A stretch of 64,000 nucleotides of DNA from an uncultured Eubacterium sp. (GCA_947642745.1 CANRTU010000005.1:1-64000); one strand, 5' to 3'. Counted from the first letter of the stretch, positions 44,175 to 54,838 are shown. The notes: a model not told the origin generated them from the sequence alone. Numbers and translations: made by a program.

Positions 44175-44849
44175 ATGAAACAGGAAACATATGATGGCAT
44201 ATCCGCCAGCAGCCATCTGCTGGACGACGATATGTGCGGACAGATCCGCCGGGTGCTGGACCGGCTGCTGCAGGATGTATGGGTACGGGCCGTTATGGAT
44301 CTGTCAGATAAAAAAGGTATGGAAATGGCGGAATTTTTAAAAGCGTTTTCCGGCCTGAACCCAAAAGTTCATTTACAGCTGTACGAACCGGGAGAATGTC
44401 CGGGGCTGGAAGAAGAACTGGCCTGTGAACAGTTATATCCCGTTACAGGGCTGTATCTGGCAGAAACGGAATTTACGGGTCTTTCATTCCGTGGCATACC
44501 GGGAGGAAAGGAGATTAACGCTTTTGTCATTGCGTTTTATAATGCGGCAGGAGCCGGACAGCCGCTGGAAGAGCAGGTCACAATACGGATTGCGGACCTT
44601 TCGCAGCCCCGCAGGCTGCAGGTGTTTGTATCCCTTGCCTGCCATTACTGTGCGGAAACTGTAATACTGTGCCAGCATATTGCGGCGCTCAGTCAGCAGA
44701 TTCAGGTGCAGATGACCGACGCCGGACTGTACCCGTCGCTGGTGGAAAAATACGGACTGGAACGGGTGCCGGTTATAGTCAGGGACGACGGACAGAGTCT
44801 GACTGGCGGAAAAAGTATGGAAGAAATACTTGATTTTATGGAAAAATAA
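44175..44849 (+). CDS. Stand-alone AhpF N-terminal (double thioredoxin fold) protein
   Basis: A 224-residue protein from ATG 44175 (AAAGGA upstream; the frame extends further up without support). It matches the N-terminal domain of AhpF: two thioredoxin-like folds, the second with the redox motif SLACHYCAET (CxxC at about 162-165), and the ending VPVIVRDDGQSLTGGKSMEEI. The flavin/NADH domain of full AhpF is missing, so it must take electrons from a separate thioredoxin-reductase-like protein encoded elsewhere and pass them to AhpC. Confidence 0.83.
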   Translation: MKQETYDGISASSHLLDDDMCGQIRRVLDRLLQDVWVRAVMDLSDKKGMEMAEFLKAFSGLNPKVHLQLYEPGECPGLEEELACEQLYPVTGLYLAETEFTGLSFRGIPGGKEINAFVIAFYNAAGAGQPLEEQVTIRIADLSQPRRLQVFVSLACHYCAETVILCQHIAALSQQIQVQMTDAGLYPSLVEKYGLERVPVIVRDDGQSLTGGKSMEEILDFMEK

Positions 44850-44962
44850 TCAAAAGCGTATGTCAGACGCCGGAAATAAAAGATATAATTACCATAAAAT
44901 ACTGATCCGCAGATATATGATATGTGCATAGTGAAAAAATAATTGCGAATTTTATCAAAAAC

Positions 44963-44996
44963 ATATTGCAAAGTTAACAATTATAGTGTAGTATGT
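44963..44996 (+). promoter_or_regulatory. Candidate promoter of the glycerol operon
   Basis: TTGCAA, 17 bases, TAGTAT gives an acceptable vegetative promoter about 35 bases before the leader hairpin. A shifted alternative (TTAACA with ATATAA) overlaps it. Confidence 0.4.
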
Positions 44997-45024
44997 ATAT
45001 AAATAATAGCTGCCGGGAGAAAAG

Positions 45025-45075
45025 AGAGCATGGCTAATACAACAGAAGATGTTGTGTTTTAGTTATGCTCTTTTT
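45025..45075 (+). terminator. Leader terminator upstream of glpP
   Basis: AGAGCAT (45025-45031) pairs with ATGCTCT (45065-45071), with an inner stem ACAACA/TGTTGT and a TTTTT tail. It lies between the promoter and glpP, so most transcripts could stop here. GlpP is itself a glycerol-3-phosphate-dependent antiterminator, so positive autocontrol through this leader is likely. Confidence 0.78.
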
Positions 45076-45109
45076 GTATACAAGTGAAATGGAGGGCAGA
45101 GGAGAAACA

Positions 45110-45676
45110 ATGAAAATGTCATTTCGGGAAATTCTTGAAGACACGCCGGTCATTGCGGCCATCAAAGATATGGATGGGCTGGAAAAATGTCTGAAATCGG
45201 ATATTCAGGTCGTATTTATTCTGTATGGGGATATCTGCAGTATTGGAGGGATTGTAAAAAGGATCAAAGATGCCGGAAAGATTGCGATGGTACATATGGA
45301 ACTGGTCAGTGGGATTAGCGGAAAGGAAGTTGCCCTTGATTTTATTAAGCAGTATACAGAAGCGGACGGTATTATTACCACAAAACATACACTGATCAGA
45401 TATGCAAAGCAGCTGGGGCTGTATACCGTGCACCGTTATTTTGTCATGGATTCCATGGCGCTTTCAAATATTGAAAAACAGGTGGGCAGTTTTCAGCCGG
45501 ATGTTATCGAAGTGCTTCCTGCGATTATGCCGGACATTATCAGAAAAGTAAATAAAATAAGTAAAGTTCCGGTGATTGCGGGCGGCCTGATTTCAAGCAG
45601 GCAGGATGTAATGACGGCGCTGGACAGCGGGGCCATTGCCATTTCGGCAACCAGCCAGCAGGTCTGGTTTTTATAA
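45110..45676 (+). CDS. glpP: Glycerol uptake operon antiterminator
   Basis: A 188-residue protein from ATG 45110 behind GGAGAAA. It follows the GlpP family closely: EILEDTPVIAAIKDMDGLEK, FILYGDICSIGGIVKRIKDAG, VHMELVSGISGKEVALDF, DGIITTKHTLI and IEVLPAIMPDII. In Bacillus GlpP binds glycerol-3-phosphate and leader RNA to let polymerase pass a terminator ahead of glpD and glpFK. Here it heads the glycerol operon and has a terminator in its own leader. Confidence 0.9.
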   Translation: MKMSFREILEDTPVIAAIKDMDGLEKCLKSDIQVVFILYGDICSIGGIVKRIKDAGKIAMVHMELVSGISGKEVALDFIKQYTEADGIITTKHTLIRYAKQLGLYTVHRYFVMDSMALSNIEKQVGSFQPDVIEVLPAIMPDIIRKVNKISKVPVIAGGLISSRQDVMTALDSGAIAISATSQQVWFL

Positions 45677-45713
45677 AACAGGCAGCGGATTATGGATAAG
45701 GGGGTATGGATCA

Positions 45714-46703
45714 ATGAAAAAATTTATCAACGAAGTAGAGCAGGTAGAAAATCAGATGATACAGGGTATGGTAAAAGCTTATCCTGCGTATCTTCGCAAA
45801 CTGGACTGTGGCAACGTGGTAGTCAGGAGCGAAAAGAAAGAGCATAAAGTGGCGCTGATCAGCGGAGGCGGCAGCGGCCATGAACCGGCTCATGGCGGAT
45901 ATGTGGGCAAAGGTATGCTGGACGCTGCGGTGGCGGGGCCGGTATTTACTTCCCCGACGCCGGACCAGGTATATGAAGGCATTAAAGCGGTTGCTACAGA
46001 TGCGGGCGTTCTGATGGTTATTAAAAATTATACCGGTGATGTGATGAATTTTGAAATGGCCGGTGAAATGGCTGGTGACGAGGATATTCCGGTCAGACAG
46101 GTAATTGTAAACGACGATGTGGCGGTAAAAGACAGTCTCTATACAGTAGGCAGAAGAGGCGTCGCTGGAACCGTATTTGTACATAAAATTGCCGGAGCGC
46201 TGGCTGAGACAGGTGCGGATCTGGATGCCGTGGCCGGGGTGGCGCAGAAAGTCATCGACAATGTACGAACCATGGGAGCCGCAATCAGACCTTGTACCAT
46301 ACCTGCCGCAGGCAAACCGGGCTTTGAGCTTGCGGAAAATGAAATGGAAGTGGGCATAGGCATTCATGGAGAACCCGGTACCCACAGGGAAGAAATTAGA
46401 ACTGCCGATGAGATTACAGATATGCTGTTAGGACAGATTCTGGCAGACATTGATTATACAGGCAGCGAAGTGGCGGTAATGATTAATGGCGCCGGAGCCA
46501 CGCCGCTGATGGAACTGTACATTATTAATAACCGGGTAGCGGATGTACTGGCGGAAAAAGGAATCCGGGTATACAAAACATTTGTGGGAGAGTACATGAC
46601 TTCCATAGAGATGGAAGGATTTTCCATTTCACTGCTGAAACTGGATGACCAGCTGAAAGAATTACTGGATGCGCCGGCGGATACTCCGGCATTTAAGGCT
46701 TAG
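45714..46703 (+). CDS. dhaK: Dihydroxyacetone kinase subunit DhaK
   Basis: A 329-residue protein, the usual length, from ATG 45714 behind AAGGGGG. GGGSGHEPAHGGYVGKGMLDAA is the signature and the His of GIGIHGEPG forms the covalent hemiaminal with dihydroxyacetone. With DhaL and DhaM encoded next, it makes dihydroxyacetone phosphate from dihydroxyacetone using phosphoenolpyruvate through the PTS. No glycerol dehydrogenase is encoded here to make dihydroxyacetone. Confidence 0.95.
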   Translation: MKKFINEVEQVENQMIQGMVKAYPAYLRKLDCGNVVVRSEKKEHKVALISGGGSGHEPAHGGYVGKGMLDAAVAGPVFTSPTPDQVYEGIKAVATDAGVLMVIKNYTGDVMNFEMAGEMAGDEDIPVRQVIVNDDVAVKDSLYTVGRRGVAGTVFVHKIAGALAETGADLDAVAGVAQKVIDNVRTMGAAIRPCTIPAAGKPGFELAENEMEVGIGIHGEPGTHREEIRTADEITDMLLGQILADIDYTGSEVAVMINGAGATPLMELYIINNRVADVLAEKGIRVYKTFVGEYMTSIEMEGFSISLLKLDDQLKELLDAPADTPAFKA

Positions 46704-46780
46704 CCTGTCAAAAAAACGCAGCGGACGGAAATATTTGATTTGTAACAGTAAAAGCATATACAGGAAAGCGGGTAGATAAC

Positions 46781-47401
46781 ATGAATACGGAAAAGCTGAT
46801 TGCCGTTCTGCATAAGATTGCGGAAAAGATAGAGACGGAGAAGGAATATCTTACAGAACTGGACAATGTAATCGGGGACGGGGATCATGGCATCAATCTT
46901 GCCAGAGGATTTAAAGAAGTGGAACAGAAGCTGGAAGCGCTTGCGGGAAAAGAACCTGCGGATGTATTAAAAAGCGTGGGCATGACTCTGGTATCCACAG
47001 TGGGCGGCGCCTCCGGGCCACTGTACGGAACCGGATTTATGAAAGCCGGCGGAGCGTTAAAAGGAAAAAGCGAAATCGGGGTAGCGGATTTTCTGGACGC
47101 TTTCAGACAGGCCATTGACGGGGTTAAAATGCGTGGAAAATCTGAAAAAGGCGAAAAGACAATGCTGGATGCCATGATTCCGGCTCTGGAAGCCATGCAG
47201 GCACAGTGGGAGCAGGAACAGGATGCCGCAGCGGTTTTTCTGGCAGGTGTTGAGGCGGCGCGGAAAGGCGTGGAATATACAAAGACCATTGCGGCCACAA
47301 AAGGGCGTGCCAGTTATCTGGGCGAACGAAGCATTGGTCATCAGGATCCCGGCGCTACATCATTTACAATGCTGCTGGAAGTTGTGGCAAAAGCATTGTA
47401 A
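46781..47401 (+). CDS. dhaL: Dihydroxyacetone kinase ADP-binding subunit DhaL
   Basis: A 206-residue helical-barrel protein. NVIGDGDHGINLARG carries the Asp residues that hold the two Mg ions and ADP; GGASGPLYGTGF and GRASYLGERSIGHQDPGATS complete the family pattern. Bound ADP is phosphorylated by DhaM and passes phosphate to the DhaK substrate. The stop codon lies inside a 14-bp tandem repeat. Confidence 0.94.
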   Translation: MNTEKLIAVLHKIAEKIETEKEYLTELDNVIGDGDHGINLARGFKEVEQKLEALAGKEPADVLKSVGMTLVSTVGGASGPLYGTGFMKAGGALKGKSEIGVADFLDAFRQAIDGVKMRGKSEKGEKTMLDAMIPALEAMQAQWEQEQDAAAVFLAGVEAARKGVEYTKTIAATKGRASYLGERSIGHQDPGATSFTMLLEVVAKAL

Positions 47402-47438
47402 GAAAAGCATTGTAAGAAAAGCATTGTAAGAAAAGCAT
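47389..47438. repeat. 14-bp tandem repeat across the dhaL stop codon
   Basis: Three copies of AAAAGCATTGTAAG (47389-47402, 47403-47416, 47417-47430) and a partial fourth. Each copy contains the frame words for Ala-Leu-stop, so expansion duplicates the gene end without changing the protein. Confidence 0.9.
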
Positions 47439-47628
47439 ACCATGCACCGTGCCCGCACAGATATGCGGCTGACGTCCGTAGAAGGAAGCGGGGATGAAAA
47501 TGATGAAAGCCGCCGTCTCTGCGGTTACGGTCAGGAATGTCGCTTATAAAATGATCCATCCTGCGCAATGAATTTTATGGAGGCCGGTATAAACGGGGGC
47601 ATGAAAGCATAGGGGGGGAGAAGACGAT

Positions 47629-48009
47629 ATGGTAGGATTTGTAATTGTTTCCCATAGTGGAAAGCTGGCGGAAGGCGTTGCGGATCTGGCCGGCATGATG
47701 GCAAAAGACGTACCGGTGGCAGCGGCGGGCGGACTGGAAGATGGCAGTTTTGGAACCAGTTTTGATAAAATACAAAAAGCCGTTGAGCAGGTGTACTCAC
47801 CGGACGGCGTGATTCTGCTGATGGATATGGGCAGTGCGGTAATGACAGCGGAAATGGTGCTGGAATCCATGGAAGACAAAAAGCTGCGCATGGCGGACTG
47901 TCCGCTTGTGGAAGGCGCTGTGACAGCTACTGTAAATGCTTCGGCAGGCATGGGCATGGAAGAGATTCTGAAAGAACTGGAACATGTGGCGGAGCAAAAG
48001 AAATTATAA
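47629..48009 (+). CDS. dhaM: Dihydroxyacetone kinase phosphotransfer subunit DhaM
   Basis: A 126-residue EIIA-mannose-like domain. His9 in FVIVSHSGKLAEG is the phosphorylated residue; LLMDMGSAVMTAEMVLE and VEGAVTATVNASAGM are family marks. It lacks the HPr and EI-like extensions of Escherichia DhaM, so it depends on general PTS proteins. A run of seven G forms part of its ribosome binding region. The 227-base gap from dhaL holds a tandem repeat and no gene. Confidence 0.92.
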   Translation: MVGFVIVSHSGKLAEGVADLAGMMAKDVPVAAAGGLEDGSFGTSFDKIQKAVEQVYSPDGVILLMDMGSAVMTAEMVLESMEDKKLRMADCPLVEGAVTATVNASAGMGMEEILKELEHVAEQKKL

Positions 48010-48119
48010 AATACAGGTTATTAAGAAAATATGATAATTAATTTTATATCACCATAATATACATACGAGGCCGGGGTTTTTCCGGGGAGTATTTAAAGTA
48101 CCGGAGAGCCTGAATATAA

Positions 48120-49634
<1,515 letters not shown>

Positions 49635-49694
49635 GGCCCGGATGTTCCGGACATATTAGAATGCGGAGCTGATTGAGGAAAAGGGGGGTTTATT

Positions 49695-50408
49695 ATGTTA
49701 ATATTTATCGCTGAATTTATTGGAACAATGATGCTTATTTTACTTGGTGATGGTGTTGTGGCAAACGTGACGCTGAATAAATCCGGTATGAGGGGTGCGG
49801 GATCTATTCAGATTACCTTTGCCTGGGGGCTTGCGGTTATGGTTCCTGCATTTATTTTCGGCGCATCCTCCGGAGCTCATTTTAATCCGGCTCTGACGAT
49901 TGCGCTGGCAATAGACGGGTCCATAGCCTGGGGCGTAGTGCCTTACTACTTTGCGGGTGAGTTTTTAGGAGCCTTTGTGGGCGCATGTCTTGTATATATT
50001 CTGTTCAAAGGTCAGTTTGACGCTACCGACGACGCAGGTACAAAGCTGGGCGTATTTTCCACAGGACCGTCCATTCCGGATACAGGACTGAATCTGCTGA
50101 GTGAAATGATCGGTACATTTGTACTTGTATTTGCTATTAAAGGTATTGCGCAGGTAGACGGCCTGGCAGGCGGATTAAGCAACTTCCTGGTATTTGGAAT
50201 TATCGTTTCTATTGGTATGTCGCTGGGCGGCCTGACAGGCTATGCCATCAATCCGGCCCGTGACCTGGCGCCACGTATCGCACATGCCATGCTTCCGATC
50301 CGGGGAAAAGGAGATTCCAACTGGGGCTATGCATGGATTCCGGTTGTAGGGCCGGTGATTGGCGCCATTGCCGCAGTGCTTGTATATGGAGCGATTCCGT
50401 GGGCATAA
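49695..50408 (+). CDS. glpF: Glycerol uptake facilitator
   Basis: A 237-residue six-helix major intrinsic protein. The pore motifs are NPA in SGAHFNPALTIALAID and NPA in GYAINPARDLAPR; the Asp after the second motif and the Gly-rich spacing mark it as a glyceroporin rather than a water-only channel. It sits 60 bases after glpK behind AAGGGGGG, the classic pairing of facilitated uptake with trapping by phosphorylation. Confidence 0.95.
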   Translation: MLIFIAEFIGTMMLILLGDGVVANVTLNKSGMRGAGSIQITFAWGLAVMVPAFIFGASSGAHFNPALTIALAIDGSIAWGVVPYYFAGEFLGAFVGACLVYILFKGQFDATDDAGTKLGVFSTGPSIPDTGLNLLSEMIGTFVLVFAIKGIAQVDGLAGGLSNFLVFGIIVSIGMSLGGLTGYAINPARDLAPRIAHAMLPIRGKGDSNWGYAWIPVVGPVIGAIAAVLVYGAIPWA

Positions 50409-50648
50409 GGATATAAAACGCTGCGGCGGAGAGTGAAGCGGGCGTGGGACACAGGCTTTCTTCCGGCCGCCGGGGCTGCCGGTAAAATACAGTCCGGATA
50501 TGTAAGGATTTGGACCGGCTGGTTTTAGATTTGTATGAGAACATGAGTCAGGCAGTGGCAGAATGGTATGCCTGCCTGGCTCTGTTACTGAAAGAGGGAA
50601 ACAGGCGTATTGTCTGGTTCGTATTATATTTTAGATTGGAGAGATGTT

Positions 50649-52085
50649 ATGTACGACGTATGTATTATAGGTGCAGGCGTTTCAGGATGCTCGGTAGCCA
50701 GGGAATTATCGAGATACCGGGTAAATGCCTGTGTCATTGAGAAATGTGAGGACGTATGCTGCGGCACTTCCAAGGCCAACAGTGCCATTGTGCATGCGGG
50801 CTTTGATGCTGCTGAAGGTTCCCTGATGGCCAGACTGAATGTACAGGGAAATGAGATGATGGACCAGCTGTCAGAAGAGCTGGATGTTCCGTTTAAAAGA
50901 AACGGGTCGCTGGTTGTCTGTCTGAATGAGGAAGATCTGCCGGGGCTTAAGGCGCTGTATGACCGGGGAGTAAAAAACGGAGTGAAAGATCTGCGTATTC
51001 TCTCCAGGGAAGAGGCGGTAGCGATGGAACCGAATCTGTCTGACGAAGTGGCAGGGGCATTGTATGCGCCTACCGGGGGAATTGTGTGTCCGTTCCATCT
51101 GACCATCGCAATGGCGGAAAATGCCAATACAAACGGCGTGGAATTTAAGTTTGACACAGCGGTGACAGGCATACACAAAGCGGATGGTTATTACACAATC
51201 GAAACTGACCATGGACAGATTGAAAGCCGTTATGTGGTCAATGCGGCCGGTGTATATGCCGATGAAATCCATAACATGGTAAGTGAAAAGAAAATGAAAA
51301 TTACAGCCAGAAAAGGCGATTACTGTCTGCTGGACCGCAGCGTGGGAGGACATGTGTCCCATACGATTTTTATGCTGCCTACAAAGATGGGCAAAGGCGT
51401 GCTTGTATCGCCAACCGTGCATGGAAATCTGCTGATCGGGCCGACAGCCATGGATATAGAAAATAAAGAAGGCACCAATACGACCAGGGAAGGCCTGGAC
51501 GAACTGATGGCGAAAGCCGGGACAACGGTAAAAGATCTGCCGCTGCGTCAGGTGATTACTTCATTTGCCGGCCTGCGTGCCCACGAAGACGGACACGAAT
51601 TTATCATCGGGGAAGTGGAAGACGCAAAACAGTTTATTGATGTGGCAGGCATTGAATCTCCGGGACTTTCCAGCGCTCCGGCCATTGGAGTTATGGTAGC
51701 GGATATGCTGCGGGAAAAAATGGGACTGGAAAAGAAGACAGATTTTGTGGCCACACGTAAAGGAATCCTCAATCCGGCCACACTAAGCCTTGAGGAACGC
51801 AACAGGCTGATTCAGGACAATCCGGCTTATGGCACGATTATCTGCCGCTGTGAGTCTGTCACGGAAGGAGAGATCCTGGATGCGATCCACCGGCCGGTGG
51901 GAGCAAAATCCCTGGACGGGGTAAAACGGCGTACCAGAGCCGGAATGGGCAGATGCCAGGCTGGTTTTTGCAGTCCGAGAACGATGGAAATACTGGAGCG
52001 GGAATTAAATATGAGCATGGAAGAGATTACAAAGTCCGGTGGCCGTTCATCAATTGTAACGGGACGCACGAAGGAAAATAAATAG
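50649..52085 (+). CDS. glpA: FAD-dependent glycerol-3-phosphate dehydrogenase (GlpA-like) with C-terminal [2Fe-2S] BFD domain
   Basis: A 478-residue flavoprotein from ATG 50649 with GGAGAG upstream. FAD-binding IIGAGVSGCSVARELSRY opens it; CCGTSKANSAIVHAGFD is typical of the GlpA/GlpD family. The C-terminal ~90 residues carry CRCESVTEGE and GRCQAGFC, the four cysteines of a bacterioferritin-ferredoxin-like cluster domain. It oxidises glycerol-3-phosphate to dihydroxyacetone phosphate, passing electrons to the flavoprotein encoded next. The anaerobic GlpABC arrangement of the operon supports this. Confidence 0.88.
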   Translation: MYDVCIIGAGVSGCSVARELSRYRVNACVIEKCEDVCCGTSKANSAIVHAGFDAAEGSLMARLNVQGNEMMDQLSEELDVPFKRNGSLVVCLNEEDLPGLKALYDRGVKNGVKDLRILSREEAVAMEPNLSDEVAGALYAPTGGIVCPFHLTIAMAENANTNGVEFKFDTAVTGIHKADGYYTIETDHGQIESRYVVNAAGVYADEIHNMVSEKKMKITARKGDYCLLDRSVGGHVSHTIFMLPTKMGKGVLVSPTVHGNLLIGPTAMDIENKEGTNTTREGLDELMAKAGTTVKDLPLRQVITSFAGLRAHEDGHEFIIGEVEDAKQFIDVAGIESPGLSSAPAIGVMVADMLREKMGLEKKTDFVATRKGILNPATLSLEERNRLIQDNPAYGTIICRCESVTEGEILDAIHRPVGAKSLDGVKRRTRAGMGRCQAGFCSPRTMEILERELNMSMEEITKSGGRSSIVTGRTKENK

Positions 52086-52097
52086 GAGGGAAAGTCT

Positions 52098-53360
52098 ATG
52101 AAATCATATGATATCGTTGTAATAGGCGGAGGCCCTGCCGGACTTGCTGCAGCGGCATCTGCAAGAAAGGCCGGAATCGAAAGCATCCTGATACTGGAAC
52201 GGGATAAAGAACCGGGTGGAATTTTAAACCAGTGCATCCATAACGGATTCGGTCTGCACACCTTTAAGGAAGAGCTGACCGGGCCGGAATACGCAGGCCG
52301 GTTTATTGATATCGTAGAGGAGCTGGGCATTCAGTGTGAACTGAATACAATGGTAATGGATATCAGCCATGAGAAAGTTGTAACAGCGATGAACCGCACA
52401 GAAGGCATGTTTCAGATTCAGGCAAAGGCTGTGATTCTGGCAATGGGCTGCCGGGAACGTTCCAGGGGAGCGCTGAATATACCGGGTTACCGTCCGGCAG
52501 GTATCTTTTCCGCTGGTACGGCCCAGAGGCTGGTAAATATGGAAGGCTATATGCCCGGAAAAGAAGTAGTAATTCTTGGCTCTGGTGATATCGGACTGAT
52601 TATGGCCAGACGTATGACGCTGGAAGGGGCAAAAGTCAAAGTTGTGGCAGAGCTGATGCCGTATTCCGGCGGATTAAAGCGGAATATTGTCCAGTGTCTG
52701 GATGATTACGGCATTCCGTTAAAACTGAGCCACACAGTGGTGGATATCCGGGGAAAAGAGCGTCTGGAAGGCATTACGCTGGCAAAAGTGGATGACAGGG
52801 GCAGACCAGTACCAGGCACAGAAGAAGATTATGCCTGTGATACGCTGCTGCTGTCAGTAGGGCTCATTCCTGAAAACGAGCTTTCCCAGGGCATGGGCGT
52901 TGAGATGGACAGGGTAACGTCCGGACCGGTAGTAAACGAAAGTCTGGAGACAAACATACCTGGCGTCTTTGCCTGCGGAAACGTGCTGCACGTGCATGAT
53001 CTGGTGGATTATGTATCCGAGGAGGCAAACCGGGCAGGCGCAAATGCGGCCAGATTTGTAAAAGGCGAACTGTCAGAAGGCGGAAAGAATATAGAGATCG
53101 TAGCTACAGAGGGAGCACGCTATACGGTTCCAAGGCATATTAATGTAAGCAGAATGGAAGATCTGCTGACTGTGCGGTTCCGTGTGGGGGCAGTATTTAC
53201 AAATTCCTATATCAGTGTCTATTATAACGATGAAAGGGTTATGCACCGGAAAAAACAGGTCATGGCACCGGGCGAGATGGAAGAAATTGTACTGCAGAAG
53301 CAGAAGCTGGCAGCATATCCTGATCTGGAGCGTATTACTGTAAAAATCGAAAAGGAGTGA
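52098..53360 (+). CDS. NAD(P)/FAD-dependent oxidoreductase, GlpB-like partner
   Basis: A 420-residue pyridine-nucleotide-disulfide-type flavoprotein: VVIGGGPAGLAAAASARKAG (FAD), EVVILGSGDIGLIMARRMTLEG (second nucleotide site) and VFACGNVLHVHDLVDYVSEE (C-terminal FAD motif). No redox-active CxxC is seen. It lies 12 bases after glpA with AGGAGGG, and probably links the dehydrogenase to NAD or another acceptor. The last ~90 residues form an extra domain. Confidence 0.86.
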   Translation: MKSYDIVVIGGGPAGLAAAASARKAGIESILILERDKEPGGILNQCIHNGFGLHTFKEELTGPEYAGRFIDIVEELGIQCELNTMVMDISHEKVVTAMNRTEGMFQIQAKAVILAMGCRERSRGALNIPGYRPAGIFSAGTAQRLVNMEGYMPGKEVVILGSGDIGLIMARRMTLEGAKVKVVAELMPYSGGLKRNIVQCLDDYGIPLKLSHTVVDIRGKERLEGITLAKVDDRGRPVPGTEEDYACDTLLLSVGLIPENELSQGMGVEMDRVTSGPVVNESLETNIPGVFACGNVLHVHDLVDYVSEEANRAGANAARFVKGELSEGGKNIEIVATEGARYTVPRHINVSRMEDLLTVRFRVGAVFTNSYISVYYNDERVMHRKKQVMAPGEMEEIVLQKQKLAAYPDLERITVKIEKE

Positions 53361-53366
53361 CATGAC

Positions 53367-53732
53367 ATGGAAAAGAGAGAACTGATTTGTATCGGCTGTC
53401 CGATGGGCTGTCCGCTGACTGTTACAATGGATCAGGGAAACGTGACGGATGTTGCCGGCAATACGTGTCCCAAAGGGAAAGCCTATGCGGAAAAGGAAGT
53501 GACGAACCCTACCAGAATCGTAACCTCCACGGTCAGGGTAGAAGACGGAGAACGGATGTATACTTCTGTGAAGACAAAAGAGGATATTCCGAAAGAAAAA
53601 ATCTTTGACTGTATGAAGGAAATCAATGGCATTGTGGCAAAAGCACCGGTAAAGATCGGGGATATATTGCTTGATAATGTGGCGGGTACCAAAGTGGCGG
53701 TGGTGGCTACCAAAGCGGTGGCAGGAAAATAA
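53367..53732 (+). CDS. DUF1667 protein, cysteine-rich redox partner
   Basis: A 121-residue protein with LICIGCPMGCPL near the start and NTCPKGKAYAEKE, giving four cysteines likely to bind a metal or iron-sulfur centre. DUF1667 genes regularly end glycerol-3-phosphate dehydrogenase operons in Clostridia after the two flavoproteins, as here, and may complete the electron path. AAGGAG precedes the ATG, six bases after the preceding stop. Confidence 0.88.
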   Translation: MEKRELICIGCPMGCPLTVTMDQGNVTDVAGNTCPKGKAYAEKEVTNPTRIVTSTVRVEDGERMYTSVKTKEDIPKEKIFDCMKEINGIVAKAPVKIGDILLDNVAGTKVAVVATKAVAGK

Positions 53733-53830
53733 TCCTGCCCGGGAGCCGTCTGGTACATGTCCGGATATACGGTCCGGCCGGAACGGAACGTCCGGCGCAG
53801 TCTGCCTGGAGCGCAGGCTATTTATAATAA

Positions 53831-53866
53831 AACAGGTTGTCTGAATATGCGGACAGCCTGTTTTTT
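53831..53866 (+). terminator. Rho-independent terminator of the glycerol operon
   Basis: AACAGGTTGTC and GACAGCCTGTT form an 11-bp stem with one G-T pair, followed by TTTTTT. Confidence 0.88.
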
Positions 53867-54060
53867 GACATTACAGGAAGGGGGACCTGCGGTGAAGCGG
53901 AAAAAGTTCCGGGAGCGGTGCGCCGCAGGCTGGGGACTGCGTCGAAAGGAAAATACTGCCGGATACTTTATGACTTTCATGGGAAACTGTGTTCTGTAAA
54001 ACAAAACTCTCAGAGCGGAACATGCGTCGGAGCCGGATACTTTTTATGAATCTGGAATTA
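53867..54060. repeat. Terminator-linked intergenic repeat, divergent copy 4
   Basis: Directly after the terminator T run comes GACATTACAGGAAGGGGGACC, then GCGCCGCAGGC and GCCGGATACTTT blocks, the same order as in copies at 34996 and 38680. The stretch 53733-54112 holds no supported gene. Confidence 0.5.
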
Positions 54061-54112
54061 TTTTCAGACAGGAGGTAATGACAAGTTCCAAAGAAGGTGT
54101 TATGATGATAAA

Positions 54113-54838
54113 ATGAAAATTCAAATCATAGAAGACGACAGGGCATTAAGTGACGGCATCCGCCTGGCGCTGCGGGAGCTGCCGGAATATGAAGAAACGA
54201 AAGCGCCGGATCAACAGCTGCAGTTTGTACAGAGCTTTACAATGGCGCAGGCCGGGGAGGACTTTCTGCGGGAAGACCCGGGGCTGCTGATTCTGGATGT
54301 CAATCTGCCGGATGGCAGCGGATACGATTATCTGAAATGGCTGCGGGAACGTTCTTCTGTTCCCGTACTGGTACTGACTGCCAATGACAGGGAGCTGGAC
54401 GAAGTAATGAGCCTGACGCTGGGGGCGGATGATTATATGTCCAAACCATTCCGCCTGGCGGTGCTGCGGGCCAGAATACAGGCTCTGGCCAGAAGGTCCG
54501 CTGCCGGTCCAAAGGCGCAGGTGTATACAGAAGACGGATTTTCCTTTGATTTCAACCGGCTGGAATTTTCCAGAAACGGAACGGAAATACAGCTTGGCGT
54601 AAATGAGCAGAAGCTGCTGCGGCTGTTTGTGGAAAACAGGGAACGTATACTGACGAGAAACCTGTTGTATGACCGGCTCTGGAGCGACGGCGGCGAATTT
54701 GTGGATGAAAATACACTGTCGGTTACTGTAAACCGCCTCCGGGGCAAACTGGAAAGCAAAAAAGACCGGGTAAGCTATATCCAGACAGTATACGGGCAGG
54801 GGTATATGTGGAAAAAGAAGCGGAAAGATCAGGGCTGA
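54113..54838 (+). CDS. OmpR/PhoB-family response regulator
   Basis: A 241-residue regulator: receiver domain (1-~135) with acidic pair Glu7-Asp8-Asp9, phospho-acceptor Asp62 in LLILDVNLPDGSGYD, TAND and the Lys of YMSKPFRL; winged-helix DNA-binding domain from about 140 (LLRLFVENRERILTRNLLYD, VTVNRLRGKLE). The receiver is a little long between strands 1 and 3. It overlaps its histidine kinase gene by 31 bases. Targets unknown; the ABC exporter is not adjacent. Confidence 0.9.
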   Translation: MKIQIIEDDRALSDGIRLALRELPEYEETKAPDQQLQFVQSFTMAQAGEDFLREDPGLLILDVNLPDGSGYDYLKWLRERSSVPVLVLTANDRELDEVMSLTLGADDYMSKPFRLAVLRARIQALARRSAAGPKAQVYTEDGFSFDFNRLEFSRNGTEIQLGVNEQKLLRLFVENRERILTRNLLYDRLWSDGGEFVDENTLSVTVNRLRGKLESKKDRVSYIQTVYGQGYMWKKKRKDQG

